DNA from: DATGFK01 sp040007395
GTDB taxonomy: Bacteria > Chloroflexota > Anaerolineae > Aggregatilineales > UBA2796
Direction: 5' to 3'
DNA length: 43,594 bases
Assembly (NCBI GenBank): GCA_040007395.1
Contig: JBDTVG010000263.1
Location: 1 to 43,594 of the forward strand
Shown: piece by piece, positions 1-8,361 of the stretch
Numbering within the stretch: the first letter of the stretch is position 1
Layout: the number at the start of each line of letters is the position of its first letter
Translations under genes and position numbers: made by a program
Notes under the pieces: generated by a model
The model's database searches: none
What the model was told of the DNA's origin: nothing
Seen by the model: the letters and a program-made list of their open reading frames with translations, nothing else

Positions 1-1873
1 AACCGAACGCGCTCAGACGCGCAGACCGTCGCCGCCGTTTACCACTTCGACTTTGCAGCAGGAAGCCAATCGCAAGCTGCGCCTTTCTGGTAAGCAAACG
101 ATGCAGATCGCGCAAAAACTGTACGAAGAAGGCCACATCACCTACATGCGAACCGACTCGGTTCACCTGTCCTCGGAGGCCATCGGCGCATCACGGCGGG
201 CGATTGAACAGCGCTACGGTAAGGAATATCTGAGTCCAGCGCCGCGCCAGTACACGACCAAGAGCAAAGGCGCACAGGAAGCCCACGAGGCGATCCGCCC
301 ATCCGGTTCTCAGATGCGTACCGCCGATGAACTACATCTGATGGGAGCCGAAAATTCTCTGTATGACATGATCTGGAAGCGGACGATTGCGACCCAAATG
401 GCAGATGCCCGACTAACGCTAATCAGCGTCACCATTAACGTCGAGGACGCAGTGTTCGGCGCAAGTGGCACGCGCATCGACTTTCCGGGCTTTTTCCGCG
501 CCTACGTGGAAGGCTCCGACGATCCTGATGTGGCGTTGGAAGATCGCGAAGTCCGGCTGCCCACACTCAAACAGGGGGATGGCTTGAAGTGCAAGAAACT
601 CGATCCGGTAGGCCACGAAACACAGCCGCCCGCCCGCTATACCGAAGCCTCACTTGTCCAGACTCTTGAGAAAGAAGGCATCGGTAGACCCAGCACCTAT
701 GCCACGATCATCAGCACCGTTCAGGATCGCGGTTATGTCGTCAAGACGAACAACCAGCTAATCCCGACCTTCACCGCTTATGCCGTGAATCGGCTGCTCG
801 AATCGCATTTTCCCGATCTGGTCGATGTTCAGTTCACAGCACGTATGGAGCAAACGCTAGACGACATTGCCGAAGGCGAAACGGCGTGGCTGCCCTACTT
901 GCGTTCGTTTTATCTGGGCGACTCCGGTCTGGAAACTCAGGTCAACGAAAAAGCACTTTCGATTGATCCGCGTGAAATCTATGCACTGGCCTTAGACGAT
1001 CTCGATGCGCGGGTGCGGATTGGCAGATATGGGCCATATCTTGAGCAGCACAGTAATGGCGATGCGCTGCGTGTGTCGCTGCCCTCGGAACTGCCGCCTG
1101 CCGATCTGGTTTCGGGCGAGGCGCAACGGCTGCTGCAAGAAAAAGAAGAAGGCCCCGACACCTTAGGTAATCATCCCGAAACAGGCGAACCGATCTTCCT
1201 CCTGTCGGGTCGCTTTGGCCCGTATGTCCAGCTTGGCGAAGCAGACTCGGCGGGCGGCAAACCGCGCCGCGCCTCCCTACTCAAAGGGATGAAACCCGAA
1301 TCCGTGACCCTTGAAACAGCCGTCGAACTACTGCGCTTACCGCGACCACTCGGTTTGCATCCAGAAACGGGCAAGCTGATCGAAGCGGGAGTGGGGCGGT
1401 TTGGCCCGTTTATCCACCTTGACACCGAGTACAGATCGCTAACCAGCGACGACGATGTACTTACGATTGATCTAGCGCGTGCGTTGGAACTCTTGAGCCA
1501 GCCCAAAGAACGTCGCAATGCCCGGACAGCCGCCGCGCCGCTGCGTGAACTTGGCCCGCACCCCGCCGATGGTAAGCCAATGGTGCTGATGAGTGGGCGT
1601 TTCGGGCCATATGTCAAGCACGGCGAGATCAACGCGACTCTGCCGCGTGGTCTAAAACCCGAAGCGCTCACGATGGAACAGGCTATCACCTTGATTGCGG
1701 AGAAAGCCGCCAAAGGGCCTGTCACCAAGAAGCGCCGGACGGCTGCGAAATCAACCGCCGCCACATCTAAGAAATCGGCAGCGAGTACCGCGACGAAAGC
1801 TCCCGCCAAAAAGAAACCTGCGACAACGCGCAAGACACCCGCCAAGACAACAAAAGTTAAAGCGACCAAATAG
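1..1873 (+). CDS. topA: DNA topoisomerase I (type IA), 3' part
   Basis: Type IA topoisomerase that relaxes negative supercoils by a single-strand break and a 5'-phosphotyrosyl link. The gene enters from the left edge: the frame is open from base 2, reads PPFTTSTLQQEANRKL and has no need of the TTG at 53. The catalytic tyrosine lies in TYMRTDS (about nt 143). The conserved EGIGRPSTYATII block follows at about 675-720. After the core come four glycine-rich C-terminal repeats, seen as RIGRYGPYL, RFGPYVQLGE, RFGPFIHLD and RFGPYVKHGE, in place of the zinc-finger type C-terminus of E. coli TopA. The last 50 or so residues are a Lys/Ala/Thr-rich basic tail, probably disordered and DNA-binding. A perfect hairpin follows the stop. 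Identity is secure; only the N-terminal Toprim portion is missing. Confidence 0.97.
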   Translation, partial: TERAQTRRPSPPFTTSTLQQEANRKLRLSGKQTMQIAQKLYEEGHITYMRTDSVHLSSEAIGASRRAIEQRYGKEYLSPAPRQYTTKSKGAQEAHEAIRPSGSQMRTADELHLMGAENSLYDMIWKRTIATQMADARLTLISVTINVEDAVFGASGTRIDFPGFFRAYVEGSDDPDVALEDREVRLPTLKQGDGLKCKKLDPVGHETQPPARYTEASLVQTLEKEGIGRPSTYATIISTVQDRGYVVKTNNQLIPTFTAYAVNRLLESHFPDLVDVQFTARMEQTLDDIAEGETAWLPYLRSFYLGDSGLETQVNEKALSIDPREIYALALDDLDARVRIGRYGPYLEQHSNGDALRVSLPSELPPADLVSGEAQRLLQEKEEGPDTLGNHPETGEPIFLLSGRFGPYVQLGEADSAGGKPRRASLLKGMKPESVTLETAVELLRLPRPLGLHPETGKLIEAGVGRFGPFIHLDTEYRSLTSDDDVLTIDLARALELLSQPKERRNARTAAAPLRELGPHPADGKPMVLMSGRFGPYVKHGEINATLPRGLKPEALTMEQAITLIAEKAAKGPVTKKRRTAAKSTAATSKKSAASTATKAPAKKKPATTRKTPAKTTKVKATK

Positions 1874-1874
1874 C

Positions 1875-1907
1875 GAAGGGGAGAGTCGAATTTTGACTCT
1901 CCCCTTC
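1875..1907. terminator. Hairpin between topA and the SDR gene
   Basis: A 13-bp perfect inverted repeat (1875-1887 with 1895-1907) encloses a 7-base loop, immediately after the topA stop and 30 bases from the end of the convergent dehydrogenase gene. It lacks a long T-run, but its place between two convergent genes suggests a shared, bidirectional terminator. Confidence 0.7.
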
Positions 1908-1937
1908 CTGCTTCACCATCAGTCGGATAAATCGGGA

Positions 1938-2885
1938 TCAGGCGTGCAGCGGAGCATAGGCCATCTCAGGTTTACCCAAGATCTCGTAATGCACGCCCGT
2001 AAGCTGCTCGGAAACTTGCCATAGCCGTGCAGCCGTAGCGACATCTTTTCCGCGTGCGATCAGTCCGACACGGGCGACTTCACCAAACAAAACACGCTTC
2101 GGCTCGTAGAATTCACCGCCGTGTACTCCCGGTACAGTAGCGGCATAAAGCTGATACATCGCGCCGAGTTCGGCGGATTGTGACATGAACCGTTTGAGAA
2201 GTGGATAGAAGGTGTTGTAAAAGATACCTGTCTGAGGCTTTTGCAGGTTAGTTCGGGCGTAACCGGGTTGGCTGGCGACACTGATCGTGTCAGCCCGTAC
2301 CGCTTCGAGTTTGCGCTGAAGTTCCTGCGAGAATAGGATATTGGCGAGTTTACTTTGACAATAGGCAGCCATCGGTTGGTAGCGCTTTTCGCTCTCCAAA
2401 TCATCGAAGTTGATGCGCCCTAGTAAATAACCGCTGCTGCTAACGGTGACAACGCGGCTGTGTGGCGTTTCCAGCAGTTTGGGCAGCACCAATCCGGTGA
2501 GCGCGAAATGCCCCAAATGGTTCGTCCCAAACTGTGTTTCAAAGCCATCCTCCGTTTTGCCGTAAGGCGGAACCATGATCCCGGCGTTGTTCATCAGAAT
2601 ATCGAGACGGTCATTGTGTGCTTTGAACGACTCGGCAAAAGTCCCTACCGATTTTAAGCTGCCCAGATCGAGTGCCATGACCTCTACCGTTGCGTCTGGC
2701 ACGATCTTTAGCAAGTCCTGACGGGCGCGTTCCGCTTTATCCGCACTGCGGCAGGCCATAACGACCCGTGCCTTTTGCCGCGCAAAGGCGATGGCACTCT
2801 CATACCCAACTCCGCTGTTTGCCCCTGTGATTACGACGACCCGCCCACTTTGATCGGGCATATCTTTGGCTGTCCATCCGTTCAT
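1938..2885 (-). CDS. Short-chain dehydrogenase/reductase (retinol-dehydrogenase-like)
   Basis: 315-residue NAD(P)-dependent oxidoreductase of the SDR superfamily. The nucleotide-binding motif TGANSGVG is near residues 20-27, NNAGIM near 98-103, and the catalytic Tyr and Lys are in YCQSK (Y-x3-K) at about 174-178. The extended length and the sequence around LNNAG/FGTNHLGHFALT resemble the WW-oxidoreductase/retinol dehydrogenase branch, but the substrate cannot be told. The gene follows the tetR gene on the same strand, with an operator palindrome between them at 2947-2969. The regulator therefore probably represses this enzyme, and its ligand may be the enzyme's substrate or a related toxic compound. 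The family call is firm; the substrate is unknown. Confidence 0.9.
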   Translation of the reverse strand: MNGWTAKDMPDQSGRVVVITGANSGVGYESAIAFARQKARVVMACRSADKAERARQDLLKIVPDATVEVMALDLGSLKSVGTFAESFKAHNDRLDILMNNAGIMVPPYGKTEDGFETQFGTNHLGHFALTGLVLPKLLETPHSRVVTVSSSGYLLGRINFDDLESEKRYQPMAAYCQSKLANILFSQELQRKLEAVRADTISVASQPGYARTNLQKPQTGIFYNTFYPLLKRFMSQSAELGAMYQLYAATVPGVHGGEFYEPKRVLFGEVARVGLIARGKDVATAARLWQVSEQLTGVHYEILGKPEMAYAPLHA

Positions 2886-2946
2886 TTCGATACTCCTTTT
2901 ACTACGCTCTGCGCTAATTGATCAACTGACCTTTTATGAGCAATTT

Positions 2947-2969
2947 ATTGACTGAGTAATCAGTCATAT
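2947..2969. promoter_or_regulatory. Putative TetR operator upstream of the SDR gene
   Basis: Perfect inverted repeat TGACTGA-N4-TCAGTCA at 2949-2966, between the end of tetR and the start of the dehydrogenase gene. Over 23 bases it matches, in opposite orientation, a second site in front of tetR at 20 positions. Its size and symmetry are those of TetR-family operators. Binding by the neighbouring regulator is inferred. Confidence 0.7.
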
Positions 2970-2983
2970 GGCGGTAAAAAATT

Positions 2984-3556
2984 TTAGCGAATCGCGCCAT
3001 TCCACAGAATCTCGAACCCTATCGCCTTATAATCTATCTGCTTATCGTCATTCTTGGCGATAAACTGAACGGTCAGAACAGCAAGATTGTCCATGATGGC
3101 AGCAAGGTAATCCACCGGATAGGCGCGAAGTTCACCGTTTTCAATACTTTCACGGGCAATACGCTCAATCTCGACAAAGGGTTCAGTGGCCTGCGCTTTG
3201 ACCGATTCATTAAGGGTAAAAGACTCGCTAATTTGATGGATCACCTTGAATTGTTCTGGATGTAGCAACCCCCATTCGATATAGCGATTCCAAATGTGAC
3301 GCATCTTATCCTTGACTGATCCGTGCGAAGGGAAGCCCTCCAACATTTGCGCCGCCATCTCTCGTTTGATCTCCAGATAAACTTCACTGATCAGATCGTC
3401 TTTGGTGGCAAAGTAGTTAAAAAGCGTTCCATCGGCAACGCCCGCCGTTTTTGAGATGAGCGATGTTGGCGTATTCCAGAACCCGCGTGCGGCAAAGACT
3501 GCTATCGCTGCCTCTAAGATCGCCTTCTGTTTGTCTTGAATCTTCTGCGCTGCCAT
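2984..3556 (-). CDS. TetR/AcrR family transcriptional regulator
   Basis: 190-residue repressor-type protein. The N-terminal helix-turn-helix domain spans about residues 8-55 and shows the family signature AAIAVFAARGFWNTPTSLIS...GTLFNYFATKDDLI. The rest is a helical ligand-binding/dimerisation domain with no recognisable effector signature. The gene lies just upstream of the dehydrogenase on the same strand, and near-identical palindromes sit before each gene. This suggests autoregulation plus control of the dehydrogenase. The family assignment is very secure; the effector is unknown. Confidence 0.94.
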   Translation of the reverse strand: MAAQKIQDKQKAILEAAIAVFAARGFWNTPTSLISKTAGVADGTLFNYFATKDDLISEVYLEIKREMAAQMLEGFPSHGSVKDKMRHIWNRYIEWGLLHPEQFKVIHQISESFTLNESVKAQATEPFVEIERIARESIENGELRAYPVDYLAAIMDNLAVLTVQFIAKNDDKQIDYKAIGFEILWNGAIR

Positions 3557-3571
3557 TTACACTTCATTTCA

Positions 3572-3594
3572 AAATGAGTGATTACTCAATCAAT
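3572..3594. promoter_or_regulatory. Putative TetR operator in the tetR promoter
   Basis: TGAGT-GATT-ACTCA inverted repeat (3575-3588) starting 16 bases before the tetR start codon. Read on the minus strand it matches the 2947-2969 site at 20 of 23 positions, with a shared core TGAGTAATCASTCA. The placement fits autorepression by the adjacent TetR protein. Confidence 0.7.
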
Positions 3595-3790
3595 ATATAA
3601 TACTCTGAACGAACTGTCAAGATGCCAATCGTGTTTGGGCAACGCTGTGTCTTTTTCATTTTCGTTCTACTGCACGACTGGGAAGTCGATGTTATTATCT
3701 TTGGGGTAGGTACGCCAGCTTATTCGCACAACCTGCTATACTCATAGATGCTGTTTCGCTGCGACCTGACTTAGTAAGGAGAAACCCCTG

Positions 3791-5254
3791 TTGGACACAA
3801 ACAGTCCAATCAAGTTTGGGACAGACGGCATTCGCGGAGTGGCGGGGGAATATCCGCTTGACCCGATGACCGTGCTGCGTATTGGGCGCGCCATCGGAGT
3901 CTGGCTTCGCACCAAAGTAAAAGGCTATAAACCGCGTGTCGTGATCGGACACGATACGCGCATTAGTGGTCACATGCTCCTTCAGGCGCTGTCTAGCGGC
4001 TTGTTGGCAGAAGGCATCGATGTGATGGATGCCACCGTGATGACCACGCCGGGAATATCGTTCCTTGCCCAACTGAGCAAGTTCGATCTAGGGGTCGTGA
4101 TTAGTGCTAGCCACAACCCGGTAGACCAGAACGGAATTAAGCTGTTTGGCTCGGATGGCTTCAAGCTGCCTGATGCCGATGAACGAGCCATTGAATCGCT
4201 CATCGCAGAACGCGATCCGTATCAGCCTACCAAATCGATGGGCTACTTTTATCGCTCAATGGCTTCCCAAGGGCATTATGTTAACTATCTGGCGAGCAGC
4301 TTTGAAGATAATGCTGTCCTGCATGGCCTCAAGATTGTGCTGGATTGTGCTAACGGCGCGGCAACGCCTGTTGCAGGCGATGCCTTTCATAGGCTGGGTG
4401 TTGCCAATCTCTTCGAGCAAAACGCCACCCCTGACGGCCTCAATATCAATGTTAATGCAGGCAGCGAGTACGTGCGGCGGAACCGTCAAGCGCTGCTAAC
4501 CGAGATGACCACGATTAAAGCCGACGTGGGAATCGCCTTTGATGGCGACGCGGATCGCGTGGTTTTCGTGACTCCCGGTGGGGCGTTGGTCGATGGCGAT
4601 CACATCCTCGGTATTCTGGCGCTTGAAATGCAAGCCCAAAATAAGCTGACCAATAATACTGTGGTGGCAACTGAGATGAGCAACAGCGGGTTAGAACAAT
4701 TCCTGCTGGAACATGACATTAAACTGCTCCGTACCCCCGTTGGGGATCGCTATGTGATGGAAAAGATGCGCGAGGGTGGTTTCGCACTGGGCGGCGAACA
4801 AGCAGGCCACGTGATTATTCTGGATGACAACCATCGCACGGGTGATGGCATTTATGTTGGACTGCTGGTAGCATCTATTATTGGACGGAATAAGCAGCGT
4901 GGTGGGCCAACCCTTGACGCACTAGCAGCACGGATCACCCGTTATCCGCAGGTGATCGCTTCGGCACACCTGACACAGCAAGTGGATCTGAGCCAAGTGG
5001 CGGGGCTGGCGGAAAAACGGCAAGCCGCGTTGGACTCATTTGGCAACAAGGGGCGCGTCAACGTGCGGTTCAGTGGTACAGAGCCGAATCTGCTGCGGGC
5101 AATGGTCGAAGGCGGCCCCAATAGCACCATGCAACAGGTGATCGAACAGGCGATGATTCTGTGTGGGCAGGTGGCTCAAGCTGCCAATACCCCGGAACCC
5201 GTGATCGATATTGTGGACTGTGTAACTGGCGCACCAGTCCCGCAGCAAAGATAA
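3791..5254 (+). CDS. glmM: Phosphoglucosamine mutase
   Basis: 487-residue alpha-D-phosphohexomutase that interconverts glucosamine-6-phosphate and glucosamine-1-phosphate on the way to UDP-GlcNAc for peptidoglycan. The opening FGTDGIRG is typical of GlmM. The phosphoserine loop ISASHNP puts the catalytic Ser at residue 107, the metal site DGDADR is at 251-256, the sugar-binding loop GGEQAGH at 334-340, and the C-terminal phosphate-binding loop is RFSGTEP. The start is a TTG preceded by AAGGAG (3776-3781) at 9-base spacing; no ATG competes. The C-terminus runs about 25 residues beyond the usual end. A second phosphohexomutase follows 74 bases downstream, probably in the same operon. Confidence 0.93.
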   Translation: MDTNSPIKFGTDGIRGVAGEYPLDPMTVLRIGRAIGVWLRTKVKGYKPRVVIGHDTRISGHMLLQALSSGLLAEGIDVMDATVMTTPGISFLAQLSKFDLGVVISASHNPVDQNGIKLFGSDGFKLPDADERAIESLIAERDPYQPTKSMGYFYRSMASQGHYVNYLASSFEDNAVLHGLKIVLDCANGAATPVAGDAFHRLGVANLFEQNATPDGLNINVNAGSEYVRRNRQALLTEMTTIKADVGIAFDGDADRVVFVTPGGALVDGDHILGILALEMQAQNKLTNNTVVATEMSNSGLEQFLLEHDIKLLRTPVGDRYVMEKMREGGFALGGEQAGHVIILDDNHRTGDGIYVGLLVASIIGRNKQRGGPTLDALAARITRYPQVIASAHLTQQVDLSQVAGLAEKRQAALDSFGNKGRVNVRFSGTEPNLLRAMVEGGPNSTMQQVIEQAMILCGQVAQAANTPEPVIDIVDCVTGAPVPQQR

Positions 5255-5328
5255 AGCCAATAGCTATATCACAGGGCAATTTTGCTCTGAACTAGGGTTT
5301 ACCCGGCAGCATATCAAGGAGTCAATTC

Positions 5329-6750
5329 ATGACACAAGTTCCGGCTAATATATTCCGCAAATACGATATTCGTGGTACTGCCACAGGCGACGCGCCGCAA
5401 CTGACCTCAGAGGTTGCTTTGCTGGTTGGTAAAGGCTATGGCACGTTCATGCAGCGTACCTTCCAGACCGATCATATTTTTGTCGGCAGCGACAATCGAC
5501 TCAGTTCGCCGCCGCTCAAACAAGCCGTTATGGAAGGCATCACCAGCACCGGATTGCATGTGACAGATATTGGCTTCGTGATGACCCCTACTGTCTATTT
5601 TGCCTCCGCGCAATATGGCGACAAAGGCGGCGGGATTCAGGTCACGGGCAGCCATCTGACTCTTGAATACAACGGCATCAAGATGGCCTTTGGCAAGTTG
5701 GCCCTTTCCGGCGACCAAATCCAAGCGATCTTGCAGTTGATCCAAAATGATGATTTCCTGACGGGCAGCGGCACATTAGACAACGACCCTGAGATGGTCA
5801 AGCGGCACATGCAGACGATCTCTGAGCATGTGAAGCTGGGGCCACGTAAGCTCAAGATCGTTGTGGACGCTGGCAACGGTATGAGTGGATCGTATATGGG
5901 GCCAGTCTACGAGAAGCTTGGCCTCGATCTGGTGTGTCTGTATTGCGAACCGGATGGCACCTTCCCGAACCACTTGCCGAACCCCGAAGATCCCGAAACG
6001 ACCAAAGATTTGGAACAGGCAGTCATTGATCACAAAGCCGATTTGGGCATTGGCTTTGACGGCGATGCAGACCGCTGCGGCATTATCGATGAGCATGGAC
6101 ACCATGTTGCCGCAGATCGTTTGTTGGCACTGCTTGCCCGCGATATGCTGGAACGTCACCCCGGCGCAAAAGTCATTTTTGATGTTAAGGCCAGCCAAGC
6201 CCTCTTTGATGAGATTCGCAGTCACGGCGGGGTGCCGATCATGTGGAAGTCTGGTCACAGCCTGATGAAAGCCAAGATTGCCGAAGAAGGCGCACTGCTT
6301 GGCGGTGAAGTCAGCGGGCATATTTTCATCGGTGAGGATTACTACGGTTTTGACGATGCGCCGCTGGTCTCGCTCAAGATGATCGAAATCCTGAGCAAGA
6401 CACAGAAAAGCGTCACCGAATTGTTCGACAGTATTCCCAAACTGGTTGCCACGCCAGAGATCATCATGTCTGCGCCAGACGACATCAAGTTCACCATGAT
6501 TGATGCGATGAAAAAGAAGCTGGAAGCAAAATACACGGTAATCGACGTGGACGGGGCGCGGGCAATGTTCCCTGATGGTTGGGGATTGGTTCGCGCTAGC
6601 AATACACAGCCTGCGATCACCATGCGCTTTGAAGCTCGTACCAATCCGCAAGTGGTTGAGTATATGGAAACCTTCGATAAGCTGCTGGATGACTACCCGC
6701 AAGTGGATCGCAAGGGGTTGCGCGAACAGATCGCGGCGTTCAAGCAATAA
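5329..6750 (+). CDS. Phosphomannomutase/phosphoglucomutase family protein
   Basis: 473-residue phosphohexomutase of the AlgC/ManB type, expected to interconvert hexose-6-phosphate and hexose-1-phosphate for NDP-sugar or exopolysaccharide synthesis. It has FRKYDIRG at the N-terminus, the DGDADRCG metal loop at about 244-251, GGEVSGH at 325-331 and the phosphate loop RASNTQP near the C-terminus. The active-site loop is odd: TGSHLTLEYNG (from residue 106) keeps the phosphorylatable Ser108 and His109, but the usual Asn-Pro after the His is Leu-Thr. AAGGAG at 5316-5321 precedes the ATG. It probably forms an operon with glmM. The activity is likely but the sugar is unassigned. Confidence 0.88.
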   Translation: MTQVPANIFRKYDIRGTATGDAPQLTSEVALLVGKGYGTFMQRTFQTDHIFVGSDNRLSSPPLKQAVMEGITSTGLHVTDIGFVMTPTVYFASAQYGDKGGGIQVTGSHLTLEYNGIKMAFGKLALSGDQIQAILQLIQNDDFLTGSGTLDNDPEMVKRHMQTISEHVKLGPRKLKIVVDAGNGMSGSYMGPVYEKLGLDLVCLYCEPDGTFPNHLPNPEDPETTKDLEQAVIDHKADLGIGFDGDADRCGIIDEHGHHVAADRLLALLARDMLERHPGAKVIFDVKASQALFDEIRSHGGVPIMWKSGHSLMKAKIAEEGALLGGEVSGHIFIGEDYYGFDDAPLVSLKMIEILSKTQKSVTELFDSIPKLVATPEIIMSAPDDIKFTMIDAMKKKLEAKYTVIDVDGARAMFPDGWGLVRASNTQPAITMRFEARTNPQVVEYMETFDKLLDDYPQVDRKGLREQIAAFKQ

Positions 6751-6765
6751 GGTATGCAGAAATTT

Positions 6766-6833
6766 GCCTCACCCCTAGCCCCTCTCCGCGAACGGAGAGG
6801 GGAAAGCAGACGGTGTTCAAGTCCCTCTCTACA
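6766..6833. repeat. CCTCACC-family palindromic intergenic repeat, copy 1
   Basis: Starts with GCCTCACCCCTAGCCCC and contains a perfect 10-bp hairpin with a 4-base loop (6779-6788 with 6793-6802), then a GTCCCTCTC block. It is a partial copy of the family seen six more times in this window. The closing GGTGAGG arm is absent. Apart from it, the 6751-6995 gap shows only a possible ribosome-binding AGGAG at 6961, which lies too far from the next ATG to be convincing. Confidence 0.75.
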
Positions 6834-6995
6834 CAGTGCGGGCACAATGTAGTAGTCGTCATTTACAGCGGTTGTCGGGTTGGTGGCCCCAAGAAGGTGT
6901 ATGACAAAGTGGGATCAACTTATCTGACAGTCGCCTTAAATACGTTTCCCGGTCTTCTTGAGGAGTAGAAGTTAAACACTCGCTTACCCAATACC

Positions 6996-7493
6996 ATGAA
7001 CAAAAACTATACCTACAAGGAACTTCTAGAAACGTATCTCAAGCTGCCGCAAGTGAGTGGTATCCATCCTGATTTTCAGGATTATTATTCCGGTTTACTT
7101 ATGACGCTGGAAATTTTATTCGATGTGAAGGTTGACATCGGACGGCCCGGTTCGCGTTCCGGCAGAGATTGGACATTGGCAGTTGTATACGATAACTTGA
7201 TCAAGCGAATCCGGGCAGGATATGTTAGTGGTAGTTGGATGGAAGGTGGACCATACGTTACTTTATTTGACATGGCAGAGCAAAACCCAGAGCGTAAAAT
7301 AGCGCTTCAAGTTTTTAACAATGTCATTGAACAAGAACGACATCTTAGGCAAAGCTACTATGAATTACTTTACCAACTGTTTGATATTTTCTTCGGCAAA
7401 ACTGATCTTCGTTTTACCTCTGAAGATTTGCTCCGCGTTGGCTTTGACGATAGCAAAGAGCCGGACATCAAAGATTATGATGACTATTTGTAA
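6996..7493 (+). CDS. Hypothetical protein, 165 aa
   Basis: I do not recognise a family. The protein is soluble, has no signal peptide or membrane segment, and is rich in aromatic and acidic residues, ending in KDYDDYL. It contains a predicted helical C-terminal half (ALQVFNNVIEQERHL...YYELLYQLFDIFF). The region is clearly AT-richer than the genes around it and is flanked by repeat-containing spacers, which hints at recent acquisition. No good Shine-Dalgarno is seen at the correct distance from the ATG. The uninterrupted frame and protein-like composition support a real gene. Confidence 0.65.
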   Translation: MNKNYTYKELLETYLKLPQVSGIHPDFQDYYSGLLMTLEILFDVKVDIGRPGSRSGRDWTLAVVYDNLIKRIRAGYVSGSWMEGGPYVTLFDMAEQNPERKIALQVFNNVIEQERHLRQSYYELLYQLFDIFFGKTDLRFTSEDLLRVGFDDSKEPDIKDYDDYL

Positions 7494-7621
7494 GGGATTA
7501 TCCCAAGTTATCAACTACAGATTGCCAATTTGTTGCGGCCTGTAATTTCTGCTTACTCTGTCACTTCTTTGTGGTTCAAGCTACCTGACAAGCGCTGTAG
7601 GGTGAGGGAAATGACTTTACA

Positions 7622-7649
7622 CGCGACACTAGCCTAAAATAGTGCCGCG
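7622..7649. terminator. Terminator-like hairpin between convergent genes
   Basis: CGCGACACTA (7622-7631) pairs with TAGTGCCGCG (7640-7649) with one mismatch around an 8-base loop, then a TATTT run. It lies between the plus-strand hypothetical gene and the minus-strand zinc-ribbon gene, so it could serve both. Confidence 0.55.
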
Positions 7650-7667
7650 TATTTGATCAAATTTAGC

Positions 7668-8180
7668 CTACGATAAGAAGAATTCTGTGCCGCAAAAACG
7701 ACACTTGGCAACTCCTTTGCCTGTGAGTGTGATCTCGCCGCCGCAGTTTGGACATTGTTTCAGGTCGCGGAGTTTGCTGGCCTCGCTGGAATACAACATG
7801 CCCTTGTCCCAGTTGATATAGCCACTGAACACCCCTAGCCCGACCAGACTATAGATCATCGCTTTCACCTTGTCCTGCGGCATCTGCATCTCAAGCACCA
7901 TATCGTTGAGTGTTACCGAGCCGCGACTCTGGACAATGTTCAGTAATTTGCGCTGCTGTTGAGCTTCGGCTTGCTGACCGCTTTCTTTTTGACCCATCGT
8001 TGCCAGATAGATTCCCCCGCCGACCAACGGCGCAACCAGAATCAGCAGCGCGATGCCTAGCCCCAAGATACGCGCTGGCCCTTGCAAGGACTCATTGGTG
8101 AACAGCCACGCCGCGACGATTGCGCCGATGATCAGGCCAACCACGATCAAGATGATTCCGATCAGACGATTTGAATTCAT
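7668..8180 (-). CDS. Two-TM membrane protein with winged-helix-like segment and C-terminal zinc ribbon
   Basis: 170 residues. Two hydrophobic helices lie at about 5-27 and 39-63. A linker rich in Gln/Ala follows, then a helical segment (KLLNIVQSRGSVTLNDMVLE...VKAMIYSLVGLGVFSGYIN) whose pattern resembles a winged-helix or PCI-like fold. The C-terminus is a four-cysteine zinc ribbon: CPNCGG and, 14 residues on, CRFCGTEF. The protein probably sits in the membrane with the helical and zinc domains in the cytosol. It is downstream of, and codirectional with, the DUF2207 gene, separated by a repeat, so the two may be co-transcribed. The function is unknown. Confidence 0.75.
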   Translation of the reverse strand: MNSNRLIGIILIVVGLIIGAIVAAWLFTNESLQGPARILGLGIALLILVAPLVGGGIYLATMGQKESGQQAEAQQQRKLLNIVQSRGSVTLNDMVLEMQMPQDKVKAMIYSLVGLGVFSGYINWDKGMLYSSEASKLRDLKQCPNCGGEITLTGKGVAKCRFCGTEFFLS

Positions 8181-8237
8181 GATGCGATCCTATGTGTGTA
8201 AGAAGTAAATTCCGCGTCCCTGACTGCTTTTAATTAT

Positions 8238-8330
8238 CCTCACCCAAACTCTCTATACTGTGTAGAGAGGGACTTCCAGAGACGCATGACTCCCCCTCTC
8301 CGCGAACAGAGAGGGGGATAGGGGATGAGG
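8238..8330. repeat. CCTCACC-family palindromic intergenic repeat, copy 2
   Basis: 93 bases starting CCTCACCC and ending GGATGAGG, with internal CTCTCTATA/GTAGAGAG and CCCCCTCTC/GAGAGGGGG stems. It has the same layout as the repeats in the gaps of the kinase operon: outer arms plus two inner hairpins. It fills most of the space between the DUF2207 gene and the zinc-ribbon membrane protein gene. Confidence 0.75.
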
Positions 8331-8361
8331 TAAACGCCTTTGCACCCGCCCTAAATCTAAA

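Noticed and set aside
1171..1869. Long minus-strand open frame opposite topA (232 codons)
   Set aside because: It lies fully inside topA, mirrors its codon bias, lacks protein-like domains and has no ribosome-binding site; it is a shadow frame.
3695..4072. 125-codon minus-strand frame at the start of glmM
   Set aside because: It overlaps the conserved N-terminus of glmM and its ribosome-binding site; a shadow frame.
5776..6747. Minus-strand open frame of 323 codons opposite the phosphomannomutase gene
   Set aside because: The plus strand encodes a complete phosphohexomutase with all motifs; the opposite frame is His/Phe-rich with no recognisable domain.
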